Below are positions 44,543-53,415 of a DNA stretch of 64,000 nucleotides, piece after piece; position 1 is the stretch's first letter, and each line of letters opens with the position of its first letter. The translations under genes and the position numbers were made by a program. The notes under the pieces are model-generated. The model did not search any database. It saw only the letters and a list, made by a program, of their open reading frames with translations, and was not told the DNA's origin. The stretch spans positions 2,418,001 through 2,482,000 of the forward strand of contig NZ_JALJZT010000002.1 in the NCBI RefSeq assembly GCF_024171405.1, given 5' to 3'. This DNA is from Qipengyuania citrea (GTDB taxonomy: Bacteria > Pseudomonadota > Alphaproteobacteria > Sphingomonadales > Sphingomonadaceae).

Positions 44543-45460
44543 ATGACCAGTATTCGCGCCCGCCTCGTCAAACTCGCGCTGCCGCTGCTCGGCATCAAGC
44601 GGTTCTTCTCGCAGCCCGACAAGTTCGACGAACGGATCGCCAAGCTCCGTGCGGCCAAGCCGGTTCGCCCGCGTGCGAAATGGAACAAGCGCTTCGATAT
44701 TCGCGAGTATGGCAGTCGCGGGTTTCCGGTCGTCACGCTCGAACCCAAGGGCGGGGCCCAGCCCGGCGCGCCGCATCTGCTGTATCTCCATGGCGGCGGC
44801 TATGTGATGGATATCGCCGCGGTGCATTGGGACGCGGTGGCTGATCTGTGCGAGCGGCTGGGCGCCTCGGCGACCGTACCGCTTTACCCGCTGGCGCCCG
44901 AACACAAGGCGGACGAGACGCTCGAGGCGATGCGCTCGCTCTATCTCGAATTGGCCGAGCGCTATGGCGCGGACCATGTCACCGTGATGGGCGACAGCGC
45001 GGGCGGCGGCATGACGTTGGCGCTGGCGCAGATGCTCAAGGCCGCGGATCAGCCGCTGCCCGGCAGCCTGGTGCTTTATTCGCCCTGGCTCGATGCGACG
45101 GCCACTGCCGAAGGGCAGCGCGAAATCGAACCGCGCGACGGGATGCTGGCGGTCAGCGGGCTCAAGGCCTGCGGCGACATGTATCGCGGCGATTTGGCAA
45201 TCGACGATCCGCGCGTCAGCCCGCTGTTCGGACCGCTGGAGGGATTGCCCCCGATGGCGATCTTCTCTGGCACCGCCGACATCCTGCTCGTCGACGGGCG
45301 CCGCCTTGCCGGGAAGCTGGCGCAAGTGGGCATGCCCGACCACCTTTATCGCGAGTATGAGGATATGTTTCACGTCTGGATGTTGCTGCATGTCCCCGAA
45401 GGCAAGCGCGCACGCGCCGAAACCGCGAATTTCATCCGCCAGCACGGGAAGACCGTATGA
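44543..45460 (+). CDS. Alpha/beta hydrolase of the hormone-sensitive lipase (HSL) family
   Basis: A 305-residue carboxylesterase with the HSL oxyanion motif HGGGYV (83-88), nucleophile GDSAGGG (Ser152), acid in FSGTADILLVDG and His in YEDMFHVWMLL. These enzymes cleave short and medium acyl esters. The ATG at 44543 has AAGGAAAG upstream. The stop overlaps the next gene (ATGA), so esterase, lipoprotein and DUF3429 protein are translated as one unit. Confidence 0.92.
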   Translation: MTSIRARLVKLALPLLGIKRFFSQPDKFDERIAKLRAAKPVRPRAKWNKRFDIREYGSRGFPVVTLEPKGGAQPGAPHLLYLHGGGYVMDIAAVHWDAVADLCERLGASATVPLYPLAPEHKADETLEAMRSLYLELAERYGADHVTVMGDSAGGGMTLALAQMLKAADQPLPGSLVLYSPWLDATATAEGQREIEPRDGMLAVSGLKACGDMYRGDLAIDDPRVSPLFGPLEGLPPMAIFSGTADILLVDGRRLAGKLAQVGMPDHLYREYEDMFHVWMLLHVPEGKRARAETANFIRQHGKTV

Positions 45461-45891
45461 CCACCCGCATCCTGTTCGCCGCCTTGCCAGCATTGCTCCT
45501 GGCCGCCTGCAACACCGGCTCGGGCGATGTGCCCGAGGGCCTCGCCACCGGCACTTTTGCGGGCATCGGTGCGGGCGAAGTGGTTCATTACATTGGTACC
45601 GAACCTTTCTGGAACGGCGCGGCGGGCGGCGGCCTCGCGCTCTATGCCACGCCCGAGAACCCGGACGGCAGCGAGTTCGCGGTCGAGCGGTTCGCGGGCA
45701 ATAACGGGCTGGGTATCAGCGGACGGCTCGAGGGGGCGGCGTTCGACCTGATGATCACGCCGGGCGAATGTTCGGACGGGATGAGCGACCGGACTTACCC
45801 CTATACTGCGACCTTGCTTGTGGGCGGCGAACAGCGCCAGGGATGCGCCTGGACCGACAGCCAGCCCTACGACGAGCCGGAACTGCCCTGA
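45457..45891 (+). CDS. COG3650-type lipoprotein
   Basis: A 144-residue lipoprotein: signal MTTRILFAALPALLLAAC (lipobox, Cys18) and a beta-rich domain with the family's characteristic YIGTEPFWNG, VERFAGNNGLGISGRLEG, and TPGECSDGMSDRTYPYTATL followed by a Cys near the end. Two Cys in the domain (in GECSD and QGCAWTD) may form a disulfide. The function of this family is unknown. It overlaps both neighbours. Confidence 0.85.
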   Translation: MTTRILFAALPALLLAACNTGSGDVPEGLATGTFAGIGAGEVVHYIGTEPFWNGAAGGGLALYATPENPDGSEFAVERFAGNNGLGISGRLEGAAFDLMITPGECSDGMSDRTYPYTATLLVGGEQRQGCAWTDSQPYDEPELP

Positions 45892-46343
45892 TGGACACTG
45901 CCCCCGCCTTGCCGCGCTGGCTTGGCCGCGCCGGCCTGCTGCCGCAACTGGCCTGCGTCGGGGTGCTTTATGCGGGTCCGGCGGAATGGCGCGAACCCGC
46001 GCAGGCGCTGGCTTTCGCCTATGCCGCGCTGATCCTGTCGTTCCTCGGCGGGATGTGGTGGGGGATCGCGGCGGCGGCCCCCGCAGCGCAGCGACGCAAC
46101 ACGCTCGGCTGGGTATGGATGGCGGCGGTGCTGCCAAGCCTCGTGGCGCTGGCCGGTTTCGTGCCATGGGCGCTTGGTTGGCAGTGGCCCGAACCTTCGC
46201 TGGCCATGCTCAGCGGGGCGCTGCTGGTCAGCCTGGGTGTCGATGCCAGACTGGGTCCGCTGGTTCCGCGCTGGTGGATGCCGCTGCGGGTGCCGCTGTC
46301 CTTCGGCCTCGGACTGATGACGATGGCGGTAGCGGTTGCCTAG
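45891..46343 (+). CDS. DUF3429-family membrane protein
   Basis: A 150-residue protein with about five helices: LPRWLGRAGLLPQLACVGVL, ALAFAYAALILSFLGGMWWG, WVWMAAVLPSLVALAGFVPW, SLAMLSGALLVSLGVDA, PLSFGLGLMTMAVAVA. The LSFLGGMWWG motif is typical for DUF3429. The start overlaps the preceding stop (TGATG). Its stop overlaps that of the convergent DUF962 gene at CTAG. Confidence 0.88.
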   Translation: MDTAPALPRWLGRAGLLPQLACVGVLYAGPAEWREPAQALAFAYAALILSFLGGMWWGIAAAAPAAQRRNTLGWVWMAAVLPSLVALAGFVPWALGWQWPEPSLAMLSGALLVSLGVDARLGPLVPRWWMPLRVPLSFGLGLMTMAVAVA

Positions 46344-46678
46344 CGCTTGGTGACGCCTGCACTCTCGAGTTCGGGGCCGAGCCTGCCGGTCAGCCACATC
46401 CACCACATGCGGAAATCGGCGCGCAGGCTCCACAGCGGATAGGTGAAGGTCGCCGGGCGGTTCTTCTCATGCCCGAAATGCGCGATCCAGGCGAAGAAAT
46501 ACCCGGCCAGCGGCATGCCGAGCAATAGCAGCCACTTTCCCGTCGCCAGCGCTGTCACGCCCAGCGCGACGACCAGCGAGGTGCCGATGTAATGCAGCGC
46601 GCGGGTTCCCGGGCGCGCATGTTCGCGCAGGTAGAACGGCCAGAAGGCAGCGAAGGTGGTGTAGCGCCGCTCGGTCAT
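46340..46678 (-). CDS. Mpo1-like (DUF962) membrane protein
   Basis: A 112-residue protein with two to four helices and the family motifs FYLREHARPGTRALHYIGTS, YFFAWIAHFGHEKNRPATF and YPLWSLRADFRMWW. Yeast Mpo1 of this family is an Fe(II)-dependent dioxygenase that degrades 2-hydroxy fatty acids; His residues in H-Y-I-G and HFGHEK fit metal ligands. The bacterial role is inferred. The start at 46678 overlaps the end of the S41 protease gene (ATGA), so both are one transcript. Confidence 0.88.
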   Translation of the reverse strand: MTERRYTTFAAFWPFYLREHARPGTRALHYIGTSLVVALGVTALATGKWLLLLGMPLAGYFFAWIAHFGHEKNRPATFTYPLWSLRADFRMWWMWLTGRLGPELESAGVTKR

Positions 46679-48108
46679 TGCAGCCCCGGGATTTCGATCT
46701 GCGCGGGCGAGGGCGTCTGCGGCATGACCAGTTCGCGCTTGGCGGGTGCTGCCCGGCTTTCGGCGATATCTTCCGCCGCCGCGCCGATCGCGGTGCAACT
46801 GCGCCCGGCGAGGAAATCGAGCGCGGTGGCGATCGAGGCTTCGCCCGGGTCGCCCAGCGGGGTGAGGATATCGTCGTCCGCGCGGCAGGTTTGCGGCATC
46901 ACGCTGGCGAGGCCCGAATAGTAATCGCCCCCGTCATCGGCATTGACCGAGCGGAAGGCGACCACCCGCAGCCGGTCGTCGCAGGCCGACCGGTCGCGGG
47001 CGATCTGTCCGACCGGCTTGCCGTAGGTATCGGTGCCGATCAGCGCGATATTGTCGCCCAGGATGGGAATGAAGGCATTGGCCACCAATTCGCTGGCAGA
47101 CGCGGTCCCCATGGTGCCGATCACCGCGATCCTGGTTGCTGCAATAGCCTGCGGTGCGGCGGCGAAGCGGGCGATTTCGTTGAAGTCGCTTTTGGAATCG
47201 CGAAAGGTCGTCTTGCTGAAAACCTGTCCGGTCCGGTCCGCCGCGAGCAGGTCGCCAAGCAGTTCCGCGACCGATACAAGCCCGCCGCCATTGTAGCGGA
47301 AGTCGAGGATGATCTGCGTCACGCCCTCGGCGCGGAAGACGGTGAAGGCATCGCGCAACTGGGCCTTGGCATCGTCGATGATGAAGGTGCGCAGATTGAT
47401 ATAGCCGACCTTGGTCCCGCCATTGTCGAGGATCTTCGCACCATAGCGATCCGAGATCGGGTCGAGTGCATATTCGGTCTTGGTCACGCCGACCGTAACC
47501 TCGCCGCCACCGGGCTGGCGGATACGCAATTGGCGGGTCACCCCCGGATCGCTTGGGCCGAGCGCATTGACCACCGCCTGCGCACCGCCCTCGGCCATCA
47601 GTGCGGCGACGGTCTGCCCGCCAATGGCGATGATTTCGCTGCCGCGGTCGATGCCTTGCGCGAAGGCGGGGGCATTTTCGAAAGCCTCGACCACGAACAC
47701 CCGGCGGGCGGCGGTATCATAGCCCAGGCGCACCCCGAAACCGGCGTTGGATCCGCTGCTGATCAGCGCGTTCTCTTCGGCGATCGAGGTGATGTAGGTG
47801 AAGTAGCGATCGCGGTCCTGCGCCCGGGCAGGCGCGACCAGCGCATCGATATAACCCTGGACCGAGCTGAAATTCCCCGCGTTCACGGTCCGGTCGAGCA
47901 GGTCGGGGAACAGATACCATTCTTCCATCTGCCCCAGCGTCCAGTCCTGCCGGCTGGCGAGCGTGCAATTGTCGGAGGAACCGCCACCACCGCCGCCGAC
48001 CGCGCCGCCTCCGGAGCCGCTGCCGCCTCCGCTCGAGCTGCCTCCACCGCCGCATGCGGCGAGCGAAAATGCCAGTGTTGCAGTGAAAATGGTGCGACCC
48101 AGACCCAT
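46675..48108 (-). CDS. S41-family (C-terminal processing) protease, lipoprotein
   Basis: A 477-residue lipoprotein: signal MGLGRTIFTATLAFSLAAC (Cys19), then a Gly/Ser-only linker of about 28 residues, a helical domain (DWTLGQMEEWYLFPDLLDRT), a PDZ-like region (GIDRGSEIIAIGGQTV), and the S41 core with KVGYINLRTFIIDD, FRYNGGG, catalytic Ser in GTASASELVANAF and Lys in DTYGKPVGQ. It is predicted to degrade periplasmic proteins. The ATG at 48108 follows GAGAGGAAG. It is translated together with the Mpo1-like gene. Confidence 0.93.
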   Translation of the reverse strand: MGLGRTIFTATLAFSLAACGGGGSSSGGGSGSGGGAVGGGGGGSSDNCTLASRQDWTLGQMEEWYLFPDLLDRTVNAGNFSSVQGYIDALVAPARAQDRDRYFTYITSIAEENALISSGSNAGFGVRLGYDTAARRVFVVEAFENAPAFAQGIDRGSEIIAIGGQTVAALMAEGGAQAVVNALGPSDPGVTRQLRIRQPGGGEVTVGVTKTEYALDPISDRYGAKILDNGGTKVGYINLRTFIIDDAKAQLRDAFTVFRAEGVTQIILDFRYNGGGLVSVAELLGDLLAADRTGQVFSKTTFRDSKSDFNEIARFAAAPQAIAATRIAVIGTMGTASASELVANAFIPILGDNIALIGTDTYGKPVGQIARDRSACDDRLRVVAFRSVNADDGGDYYSGLASVMPQTCRADDDILTPLGDPGEASIATALDFLAGRSCTAIGAAAEDIAESRAAPAKRELVMPQTPSPAQIEIPGLQ

Positions 48109-48329
48109 GCGCTTCCTCTCCTGAATCCCTCCCTCGGTCCCCCCGAAGGCATCGTTCACGATCAATGACGGCTAAATCGGGGGCGAGCAAGGGCGCGAAT
48201 GGTCTCTGGCAAGCCCCGGTTTCCCTCAAAAACGGTGCAAATTTCGGATCGCGGGATGGTTTGTCGCCCGCAGCTATGCCTTAAAGGTCGACCGGAATAC
48301 GCCGCAGTGGCGCAAATACAGGAGTTTTC

Positions 48330-48914
48330 ATGGCTAGCGGCGTTGCGCCCTGGGTTCAGAATGCGATTGGCGGAGGTGCCATCGGGCATACGCTCACGCT
48401 GGAGAAGGTTGCCGACGAGCGCGTGCTCGGCCGGGGCGGCTTTACCCTGACCAGTGCAGCATTCCGTCACGAGGGCGAACTCGATCCTTCCTTTACCGCG
48501 GTCGAGGAAGATGCCGTCGCGCCGCCGCTCGAATGGACCGCGCCGCCGCCGGGCGCGCACGAGCTGGTGCTGGTCGTCGAGGATGCCGACAAGGGGCACG
48601 TCCATTGGACCGTCTGGGGCCTTGCGCCGCAGAAGGGAAAGCTGATGGAAGGCGAAACCCCGCCGCGCACCGGCAAGAATTCCCACGGCAATTCGGAATG
48701 GCTGCTGCCCGATCCGCCGCTGGGCGAAGAGCATCGCTATATCTTTCAGCTTTTTGCAGTCGACCTCCCGCTCACGCTGATGCCGGGGGCGACGCTCGAA
48801 GAACTCGTCCGTAATCTTGACGGGCATGTAACCGCCGCCGCGGTCCTGACAGCCCGGTTCGAAGGCCATGAGGTCGAGGAACTGGATGTCGAGGATCTTG
48901 GCGACGTCGATTGA
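48330..48914 (+). CDS. PEBP family (YbhB/YbcL, Raf-kinase-inhibitor-like) protein
   Basis: A 194-residue protein with the phosphatidylethanolamine-binding fold: VAPPLEWTAPPPGAHELVLV, EDADKGHVHWTVWGL, GKNSHGNSEWLLPDPPLGE, HRYIFQLFAVD. The usual DPDAP and GxxHR motifs are present as VEDADKG and GEEHRY. Bacterial members bind small anions or lipids, with unknown roles. The ATG at 48330 follows AGGAG. There is a 25-base gap to the SWIB gene. Confidence 0.9.
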   Translation: MASGVAPWVQNAIGGGAIGHTLTLEKVADERVLGRGGFTLTSAAFRHEGELDPSFTAVEEDAVAPPLEWTAPPPGAHELVLVVEDADKGHVHWTVWGLAPQKGKLMEGETPPRTGKNSHGNSEWLLPDPPLGEEHRYIFQLFAVDLPLTLMPGATLEELVRNLDGHVTAAAVLTARFEGHEVEELDVEDLGDVD

Positions 48915-48939
48915 AGCATAGCCAAGGAAAGGAACTGTC

Positions 48940-49191
48940 ATGGCTGGCAAGAACAACGCACTGCAGAAGCCGGTGAATCTTTCGCCGGAACTGGAAACCG
49001 TGGTTGGCAAGGGTCCGATGACCCGCGCCCAGGTCACCTCCAAGGTGTGGGATCACATCAAGGCGAACGACCTGCAGGATTCCAAGGATCGGCGCATGAT
49101 CAACCCCGACGACAAGCTCGGCGCGGTGATCGGCAAGGAACAGATCTCGATGTTCAAGATGACGGGCGCCGTCTCGAAGCACATGAGCTAA
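48940..49191 (+). CDS. SWIB/MDM2-domain protein
   Basis: An 83-residue protein that is essentially one SWIB domain: LSPELETVVGKGPMTRAQVT, KVWDHIKANDLQDSKDRRMI, NPDDKLGAVIG and the final helix. SWIB domains are best known in eukaryotic chromatin remodellers; stand-alone bacterial copies occur in chlamydiae and many alphaproteobacteria and may bind DNA or topoisomerase. The ATG at 48940 is preceded by AAGGAA. Confidence 0.93.
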   Translation: MAGKNNALQKPVNLSPELETVVGKGPMTRAQVTSKVWDHIKANDLQDSKDRRMINPDDKLGAVIGKEQISMFKMTGAVSKHMS

Positions 49192-49195
49192 GGTG

Positions 49196-49594
49196 TTACC
49201 GGCGGCGCAGCGGCCAGTCCGTTACGCCGCCGGTCCACAACGCCAGCCACACGACCAGTGGCTGCGCGATCATTCTCGGCGCATGATAGCCGAGCCCGAG
49301 CCCGCCATCCGGGCGCGCCAGATCGAGCGCGAAGTGATGGATGTTCGCAGGAAAAACGCACACTGCGTAAAGCGCCAGTCCGATGGCCCCTACGCGGCGC
49401 AGCGGCAGGCTGGTCCATTGCGCCAGCGCCGCCGCACCCAGCAGTTCGGCGATCCCGGTCCATAACACCACCGCCTCGGGCGCGGGCACCCATGTCGGCA
49501 TGATCGACAGGAACGGGGCCGGGTTGGCGAGGTGCACATATCCGGCGAAGGCATAGAAGGCCGCGAGCAACCAGCGCAGAGTGTGCCGGATCAC
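49196..49594 (-). CDS. DoxX-like membrane protein
   Basis: A 132-residue protein with four helices (IRHTLRWLLAAFYAFAGYVH, VLWTGIAELLGAAALAQW, VGAIGLALYAVCVFPANIHH, IAQPLVVWLALWTGG). FAGYVHLANPAPFLSIMP and TGIAELLGA match the DoxX-like family. Members are linked to redox or sulfur chemistry at the membrane, without a clear reaction. GTG at 49594 is chosen because it precedes the first helix and has AGAGG at a suitable distance. Confidence 0.8.
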   Translation of the reverse strand: MIRHTLRWLLAAFYAFAGYVHLANPAPFLSIMPTWVPAPEAVVLWTGIAELLGAAALAQWTSLPLRRVGAIGLALYAVCVFPANIHHFALDLARPDGGLGLGYHAPRMIAQPLVVWLALWTGGVTDWPLRRR

Positions 49595-49628
49595 GCGCGC
49601 GGACCTCTGGCAATCGCCCGAAGTGTGC

Positions 49629-49919
49629 TCACAGTTCGACCACCTCGACGCCTTTCCAGAAGGCGATCCGGTCCCTGATCGCGGCGGCGGCTTCCAGCGG
49701 TTCGGGATAGTAGAAGGCAGCGTCGGTATTGATCGCGCCGCCCGCATTGATCGAATAATAGTTCGCCGTGCCCTTCCACCCGCAATGGCTGGTGGTCTCG
49801 CTCGGTACGAGCACGCCGCGCATGACATCGCCCGCGGGGAAATAGTGATTGCCTTCGACAACGAGCGTGTCGTCGCTGCGGGCCAGCGTTTCGCCTTTCC
49901 AGCGGGCGGTGATGGTCAT
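49629..49919 (-). CDS. DUF427-family protein
   Basis: A 96-residue beta-rich protein with the DUF427 landmarks MTITARWKGETLARSDDTLV, VEGNHYFPAGDV, and HCGWKGTANYYSI. The function of the family is not known. The ATG at 49919 is preceded by AGGAAAGG. It is 34 bases upstream of the DoxX-like gene on the same strand, and divergent from the dipeptidase. Confidence 0.9.
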   Translation of the reverse strand: MTITARWKGETLARSDDTLVVEGNHYFPAGDVMRGVLVPSETTSHCGWKGTANYYSINAGGAINTDAAFYYPEPLEAAAAIRDRIAFWKGVEVVEL

Positions 49920-49987
49920 GATTGGGGCCTTTCCTTGCCGCGCCTCTTTGCTAGGACGGGGCATACTACATCAAGGGGTTCCTGTTC

Positions 49988-51262
49988 ATGCGCCATTTCC
50001 TGCTCGCTTCCGCCGCTGCCGCTCTCTCCTTCGGAACCCCGGCGCTGGCGCAGGACAAGGCCGAACGCACCGCCGCTGCCGCGCTCGAAGCGGCACCGGT
50101 CTGGGACGGGCACAACGACGTACCCATCCAGCTGCGTTCGCGGCTGGGCAATGTGATCAATAGCTTCGATTTTCGCGATACGCTCGATACCGCGCGCGAT
50201 GGCCGCGAAGCGATGCATTCGGACCTCGCACGGCTGCGCCTGGGCGAGGTCGGGGCGCAGTGGTGGTCGGTCTATGTCAGCGCCAACCTGCCCGAAGCCG
50301 AAGCGGTGCAGGCCACCGTCGAGCAGATCGACGTGACCAAGCGGCTGATTGCGCGTTATCCCGATGCGCTGCAACTCGCGCTGACCGCCGATGATGTCGA
50401 GGAAGCGATGGCGGCGGGGCGGATTGCCTCGCTGCTCGGCATGGAAGGCGGCCATTCGATCGGTTCGAGCCTCGCCGTGCTGCGCCAGATGTACGATATG
50501 GGCGCGCGCTACATGACGCTGACGCATGGCAAGACGCTGGGCTGGGCCGACAGCGCGACCGATGCGCCGCAACATGATGGGCTCAACGCCTTCGGCATGG
50601 ATGTGGTGCGCGAAATGAACCGCATCGGCATGCTGGTCGATCTGAGCCATGTGAGCGATGCGGCGATGACCGATGCACTCGACGCCGCGCAGGCCCCGGT
50701 GATCTTCAGCCATTCGGGCGCGCGCGCAATCAACGGCCACGCGCGCAATGTGCCCGACGGCGTGCTTGCCCGCCTGCCCGAGAATGGCGGGATCGTGATG
50801 GTGGTGGCGCTGCCGTGGTATGTCACCGAGGAACTGCGCACCCATGCGGCCGATCGCGCCGGTGAAGAAGCGCGGCTGAAAGCGCTTTATCCCGGCCTGC
50901 CCGACACGGTCGAAGCGCAGCTGGCCAAATGGGACGCGCAGAACCGCGCGCCAGTTTCGACCATCTCGGACATGGCCGACCATATCGACCATATCCGCGC
51001 GGTGGCGGGGATCGACCATATCGGCATCGGCGGGGACTATGACGGCATGCCTACCGGGCCGATCGGGATGGAGGATGTCACCGGCTATCCGGCGCTGTTC
51101 GTCGAACTCGCGCGGCGCGGCTATACGCAGGACGAGCTCGAGAAGATCGCCTCGCGCAATATGATGCGCGTCATGCGCGCGGCGGAAGCCTATGCAGCGA
51201 GTGCGGCTGACCTGCCGCCGTATGAATATCCGGCGGGCGAACCGCGCGACGGGGCAGAATAG
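49988..51262 (+). CDS. Membrane dipeptidase (M19, renal dipeptidase family), exported
   Basis: A 424-residue zinc peptidase: signal peptide MRHFLLASAAAALSFGTPALA, first metal ligands H42 and D44 (WDGHNDVP), bridging Glu153 (LLGMEGGHSIG), and His ligands in LVDLSHVSD and VIFSHSGAR, then HIGIGGDYDG with the substrate-binding Asp. It hydrolyses dipeptides, including D-amino-acid ones, in the periplasm. The length is usual for the bacterial family, and it is a single-gene unit. Confidence 0.95.
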   Translation: MRHFLLASAAAALSFGTPALAQDKAERTAAAALEAAPVWDGHNDVPIQLRSRLGNVINSFDFRDTLDTARDGREAMHSDLARLRLGEVGAQWWSVYVSANLPEAEAVQATVEQIDVTKRLIARYPDALQLALTADDVEEAMAAGRIASLLGMEGGHSIGSSLAVLRQMYDMGARYMTLTHGKTLGWADSATDAPQHDGLNAFGMDVVREMNRIGMLVDLSHVSDAAMTDALDAAQAPVIFSHSGARAINGHARNVPDGVLARLPENGGIVMVVALPWYVTEELRTHAADRAGEEARLKALYPGLPDTVEAQLAKWDAQNRAPVSTISDMADHIDHIRAVAGIDHIGIGGDYDGMPTGPIGMEDVTGYPALFVELARRGYTQDELEKIASRNMMRVMRAAEAYAASAADLPPYEYPAGEPRDGAE

Positions 51263-51281
51263 GCCCCCGCCAGCGCGCGGT

Positions 51282-51728
51282 TTACAGTTTCGCCAGCGTC
51301 AGTGGATCGCGCTCGCCGCCGAAGAACTGGTCGAGCGCGTGCGCAAAAACCTGGGTATCCTCGTCGTCGCAGGCCGCTTCGAACAGCGTCATCGAACTGC
51401 GGAACTTCATCGCATCGACCGCGCCGAGGATATCCCTGGCGTCCATCGTGCCGGCCCAGTCGAGCATTGCTTCGGTCGCTTCGAACAGCCGCGGACCCAG
51501 ATCCTCGTGGCGGCAATAGGCGCGTGCTGCGTGGCGGTCGGCAAGCGCGAATTTGTGCGCGGTGGCGCTTTTGCCGAGCCCGGCAATCTGCGGGAAGACG
51601 AACCACATCCAGTGGCTGGTCTTCGCCCCGGCACGGATTTCATCGAGCGCCCGCTCGAAGACCCCGCCGTCCTGCGCGGTCAGGAAATGCGCGAAGCCCG
51701 CAGGCTCAATCGTCGTCGTCGTCGACAT
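51282..51728 (-). CDS. DUF1810-family protein
   Basis: A 148-residue protein with the family blocks FERALDEIRAGAKTSHWMWF, VFPQIAGLGKSATAHKFALA and DAMKFRSSMTLFEA. The function is unknown; the family is related by fold to calpastatin-annotated bacterial proteins. The ATG at 51728 is preferred over a GTG six codons upstream. Its start lies inside the last 23 bases of the DUF3008 gene in another frame, so the two are translationally linked. Confidence 0.9.
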   Translation of the reverse strand: MSTTTTIEPAGFAHFLTAQDGGVFERALDEIRAGAKTSHWMWFVFPQIAGLGKSATAHKFALADRHAARAYCRHEDLGPRLFEATEAMLDWAGTMDARDILGAVDAMKFRSSMTLFEAACDDEDTQVFAHALDQFFGGERDPLTLAKL

Positions 51729-51900
51729 GCTCGGGCAGGCCGTCAAGATCGGTCGAGGCGTAATCCTCCAGTTCCTCTTCGGTCATGGAATCGTACATGT
51801 CCTTCGATGCGCCCCTGAGGTCGCCGACCTTGGTGTCACCGCGCTTGGCGGAAAGCGCCGCTCCGGCGGCACGCTGTTGGGCTTTGGATTGTGCAGGCAT
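51706..51900 (-). CDS. DUF3008-family small protein
   Basis: A 64-residue protein starting MPAQSKAQQRAAGAALSAKR, the hallmark of DUF3008 (MPAxSKAQQ), with an acidic tail ending in five Asp. Such proteins are common in sphingomonads and rhizobia beside stress genes; their function is unknown. The ATG at 51900 overlaps the stop of the Tudor-like gene (TGATG). Confidence 0.92.
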   Translation of the reverse strand: MPAQSKAQQRAAGAALSAKRGDTKVGDLRGASKDMYDSMTEEELEDYASTDLDGLPEHVDDDDD

Positions 51901-52127
51901 CAGTCTTGCTCCGACAGCTCGGAACCGCGTTTCAGCACTTCGTCGCCGTCTTCCTGTTTGATGAGATAGGCGGGATTTTCGGCATCGCCGTCCTTGGTGA
52001 CTTCGGTTCCCTGCAGGGTGCGGGTGACCTCGCGTTCGAAACGCTCCTCCACTTGGCCCTTACCCTTGCCGTTACCCCAGTTCCATTCGACATATTGGTC
52101 GGTCTGGAAGCTGTTCGGATTGCTCAT
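51900..52127 (-). CDS. Hypervirulence-associated Tudor-like (DUF2945) protein
   Basis: A 75-residue beta-barrel protein: QYVEWNWGNGKGKGQVEERF then EVTRTLQGTEVTKDGDAENP and AYLIKQEDGDEVLKRGSEL. This matches the small bacterial Tudor-like family, whose members typically contain V.W....G...G.V and Y.I....G..V.K..SEL. AAAGAGAGG precedes the ATG at 52127. It forms a stress-gene mini-operon with DUF3008 and DUF1810. Confidence 0.88.
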   Translation of the reverse strand: MSNPNSFQTDQYVEWNWGNGKGKGQVEERFEREVTRTLQGTEVTKDGDAENPAYLIKQEDGDEVLKRGSELSEQD

Positions 52128-52149
52128 GCGACCTCTCTTTCGCCAGCGC

Positions 52150-52461
52150 TCAGTTCTCGACGATTTCGAGGCCGTCTTCGGTGGTGGCCTGGTCATCGGG
52201 TGTAGCGATCTGGTCGTCGCCCAGATCGGTGATGATGCTGTCGGTGGTGTCGCCGTCATCTTCCGTGGAGGAGATCTGGCCGCTGACCGTGCCTTCCTCC
52301 TCGACATCGCCCGTGCTCAGCGCAGGCACGATCCAGGTGATCGAGAGCAACAGGATCGCCAGCAGCAGGCCGCCAGCCAGCACCCAGCGCACAACGCCTT
52401 CCTTGGAACCACCGCTTGCTTCGGTGTCGGTGACGTGGATTTCTTCGCCTTGCTTGTGCAT
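52150..52461 (-). CDS. Single-pass membrane protein with acidic tail
   Basis: A 103-residue protein with an N-terminal cytoplasmic segment, one helix (VVRWVLAGGLLLAILLLSIT) and a strongly acidic, Thr/Ser/Asp-rich periplasmic tail. No family is recognised. It is 22 bases upstream of the Tudor-like gene on the same strand and probably co-transcribed with the stress genes. Confidence 0.7.
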   Translation of the reverse strand: MHKQGEEIHVTDTEASGGSKEGVVRWVLAGGLLLAILLLSITWIVPALSTGDVEEEGTVSGQISSTEDDGDTTDSIITDLGDDQIATPDDQATTEDGLEIVEN

Positions 52462-52541
52462 GAAACTGTACTCCCTCGATGGACGCGATCCCGCGTGTGT
52501 CAGGGAGATTTACGTTTCTGCGCGGCGAATGTTCCGTATTG

Positions 52542-53366
52542 TCAGTCGCGCAGCAGCTCGTTGATGCCGGTCTTTTCGCGGGTTTGCGCGTCCACCGTCT
52601 TGACGATCACCGCGCAGGCGAGGCCGGGGCCGCCATCCTTGCCGGGCATGGTGCCGGGCACGACGACCGAAAAAGGCGGGATATGCCCGCGGATGACCTC
52701 GCCGGTGTCGCGGTAGACGATCTTGGTCGACTGGGTAATGAAGACCCCCATCGCCACGACGCTGCCTTCGCCGACGATCACGCCTTCGACGATTTCGCTG
52801 CGCGCGCCGATGAAGCAATTGTCGCCGATGATCGTCGGATTGGCCTGCATCGGTTCGAGCACGCCGCCGATCCCTGCGCCTGCCGAGATATGGCAGTTCT
52901 CACCGATCTGCGCGCAGCTGCCGATGCTGGCCCAGGTATCGACCATCGTGCCCTTGCCGACATAGGCGCCGATGTTGACGAAGCTGGGCATCAGCACGCA
53001 GCCGGGGGCGATATAAGCGCCTTCGCGCGCGACCGCGCCGGGGACCACGCGGAAGCCTGCTGCGCGGAAAGCCGCATCGTCCCAACCGGCGAACTTGCTC
53101 GGCACCTTGTCGAACGCCGGATGACCCGCGCTGCCGCCATCCATCACGCGGTTGTCATTGAGCCGGAAGCTCAGCAGCACTGCCTTCTTGAGCCACTGGT
53201 TGACCGTCCAGCCGCCCTTGCCATCAGGCTCGGCGACACGGCCGGTGCCGCTGTCGAGCATGCCCAGCGCCGCTTCCACCGCCTCGCGCACGTCCGCGCT
53301 TTGCGGCGTGACATTGGCGCGGTCTTCCCACGCAGCTTCGATGCGGCTTTCGAGGTCGGCGCTCAT
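52542..53366 (-). CDS. dapD: 2,3,4,5-tetrahydropyridine-2,6-dicarboxylate N-succinyltransferase
   Basis: A 274-residue left-handed beta-helix acyltransferase of lysine/diaminopimelate synthesis: N-terminal helical domain ([20 protein letters not shown]), hexapeptide repeats ([60 protein letters not shown]), and C-terminal region. It transfers succinyl from succinyl-CoA to tetrahydrodipicolinate. The start at 53366 gives the usual family length and follows GGAGA. Confidence 0.97.
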   Translation of the reverse strand: MSADLESRIEAAWEDRANVTPQSADVREAVEAALGMLDSGTGRVAEPDGKGGWTVNQWLKKAVLLSFRLNDNRVMDGGSAGHPAFDKVPSKFAGWDDAAFRAAGFRVVPGAVAREGAYIAPGCVLMPSFVNIGAYVGKGTMVDTWASIGSCAQIGENCHISAGAGIGGVLEPMQANPTIIGDNCFIGARSEIVEGVIVGEGSVVAMGVFITQSTKIVYRDTGEVIRGHIPPFSVVVPGTMPGKDGGPGLACAVIVKTVDAQTREKTGINELLRD

Positions 53367-53415
53367 GCTGGTCTCCGTTTGCAATTCCGGAGCGTTCGTT
53401 AGCAGCGTCGGCGCG

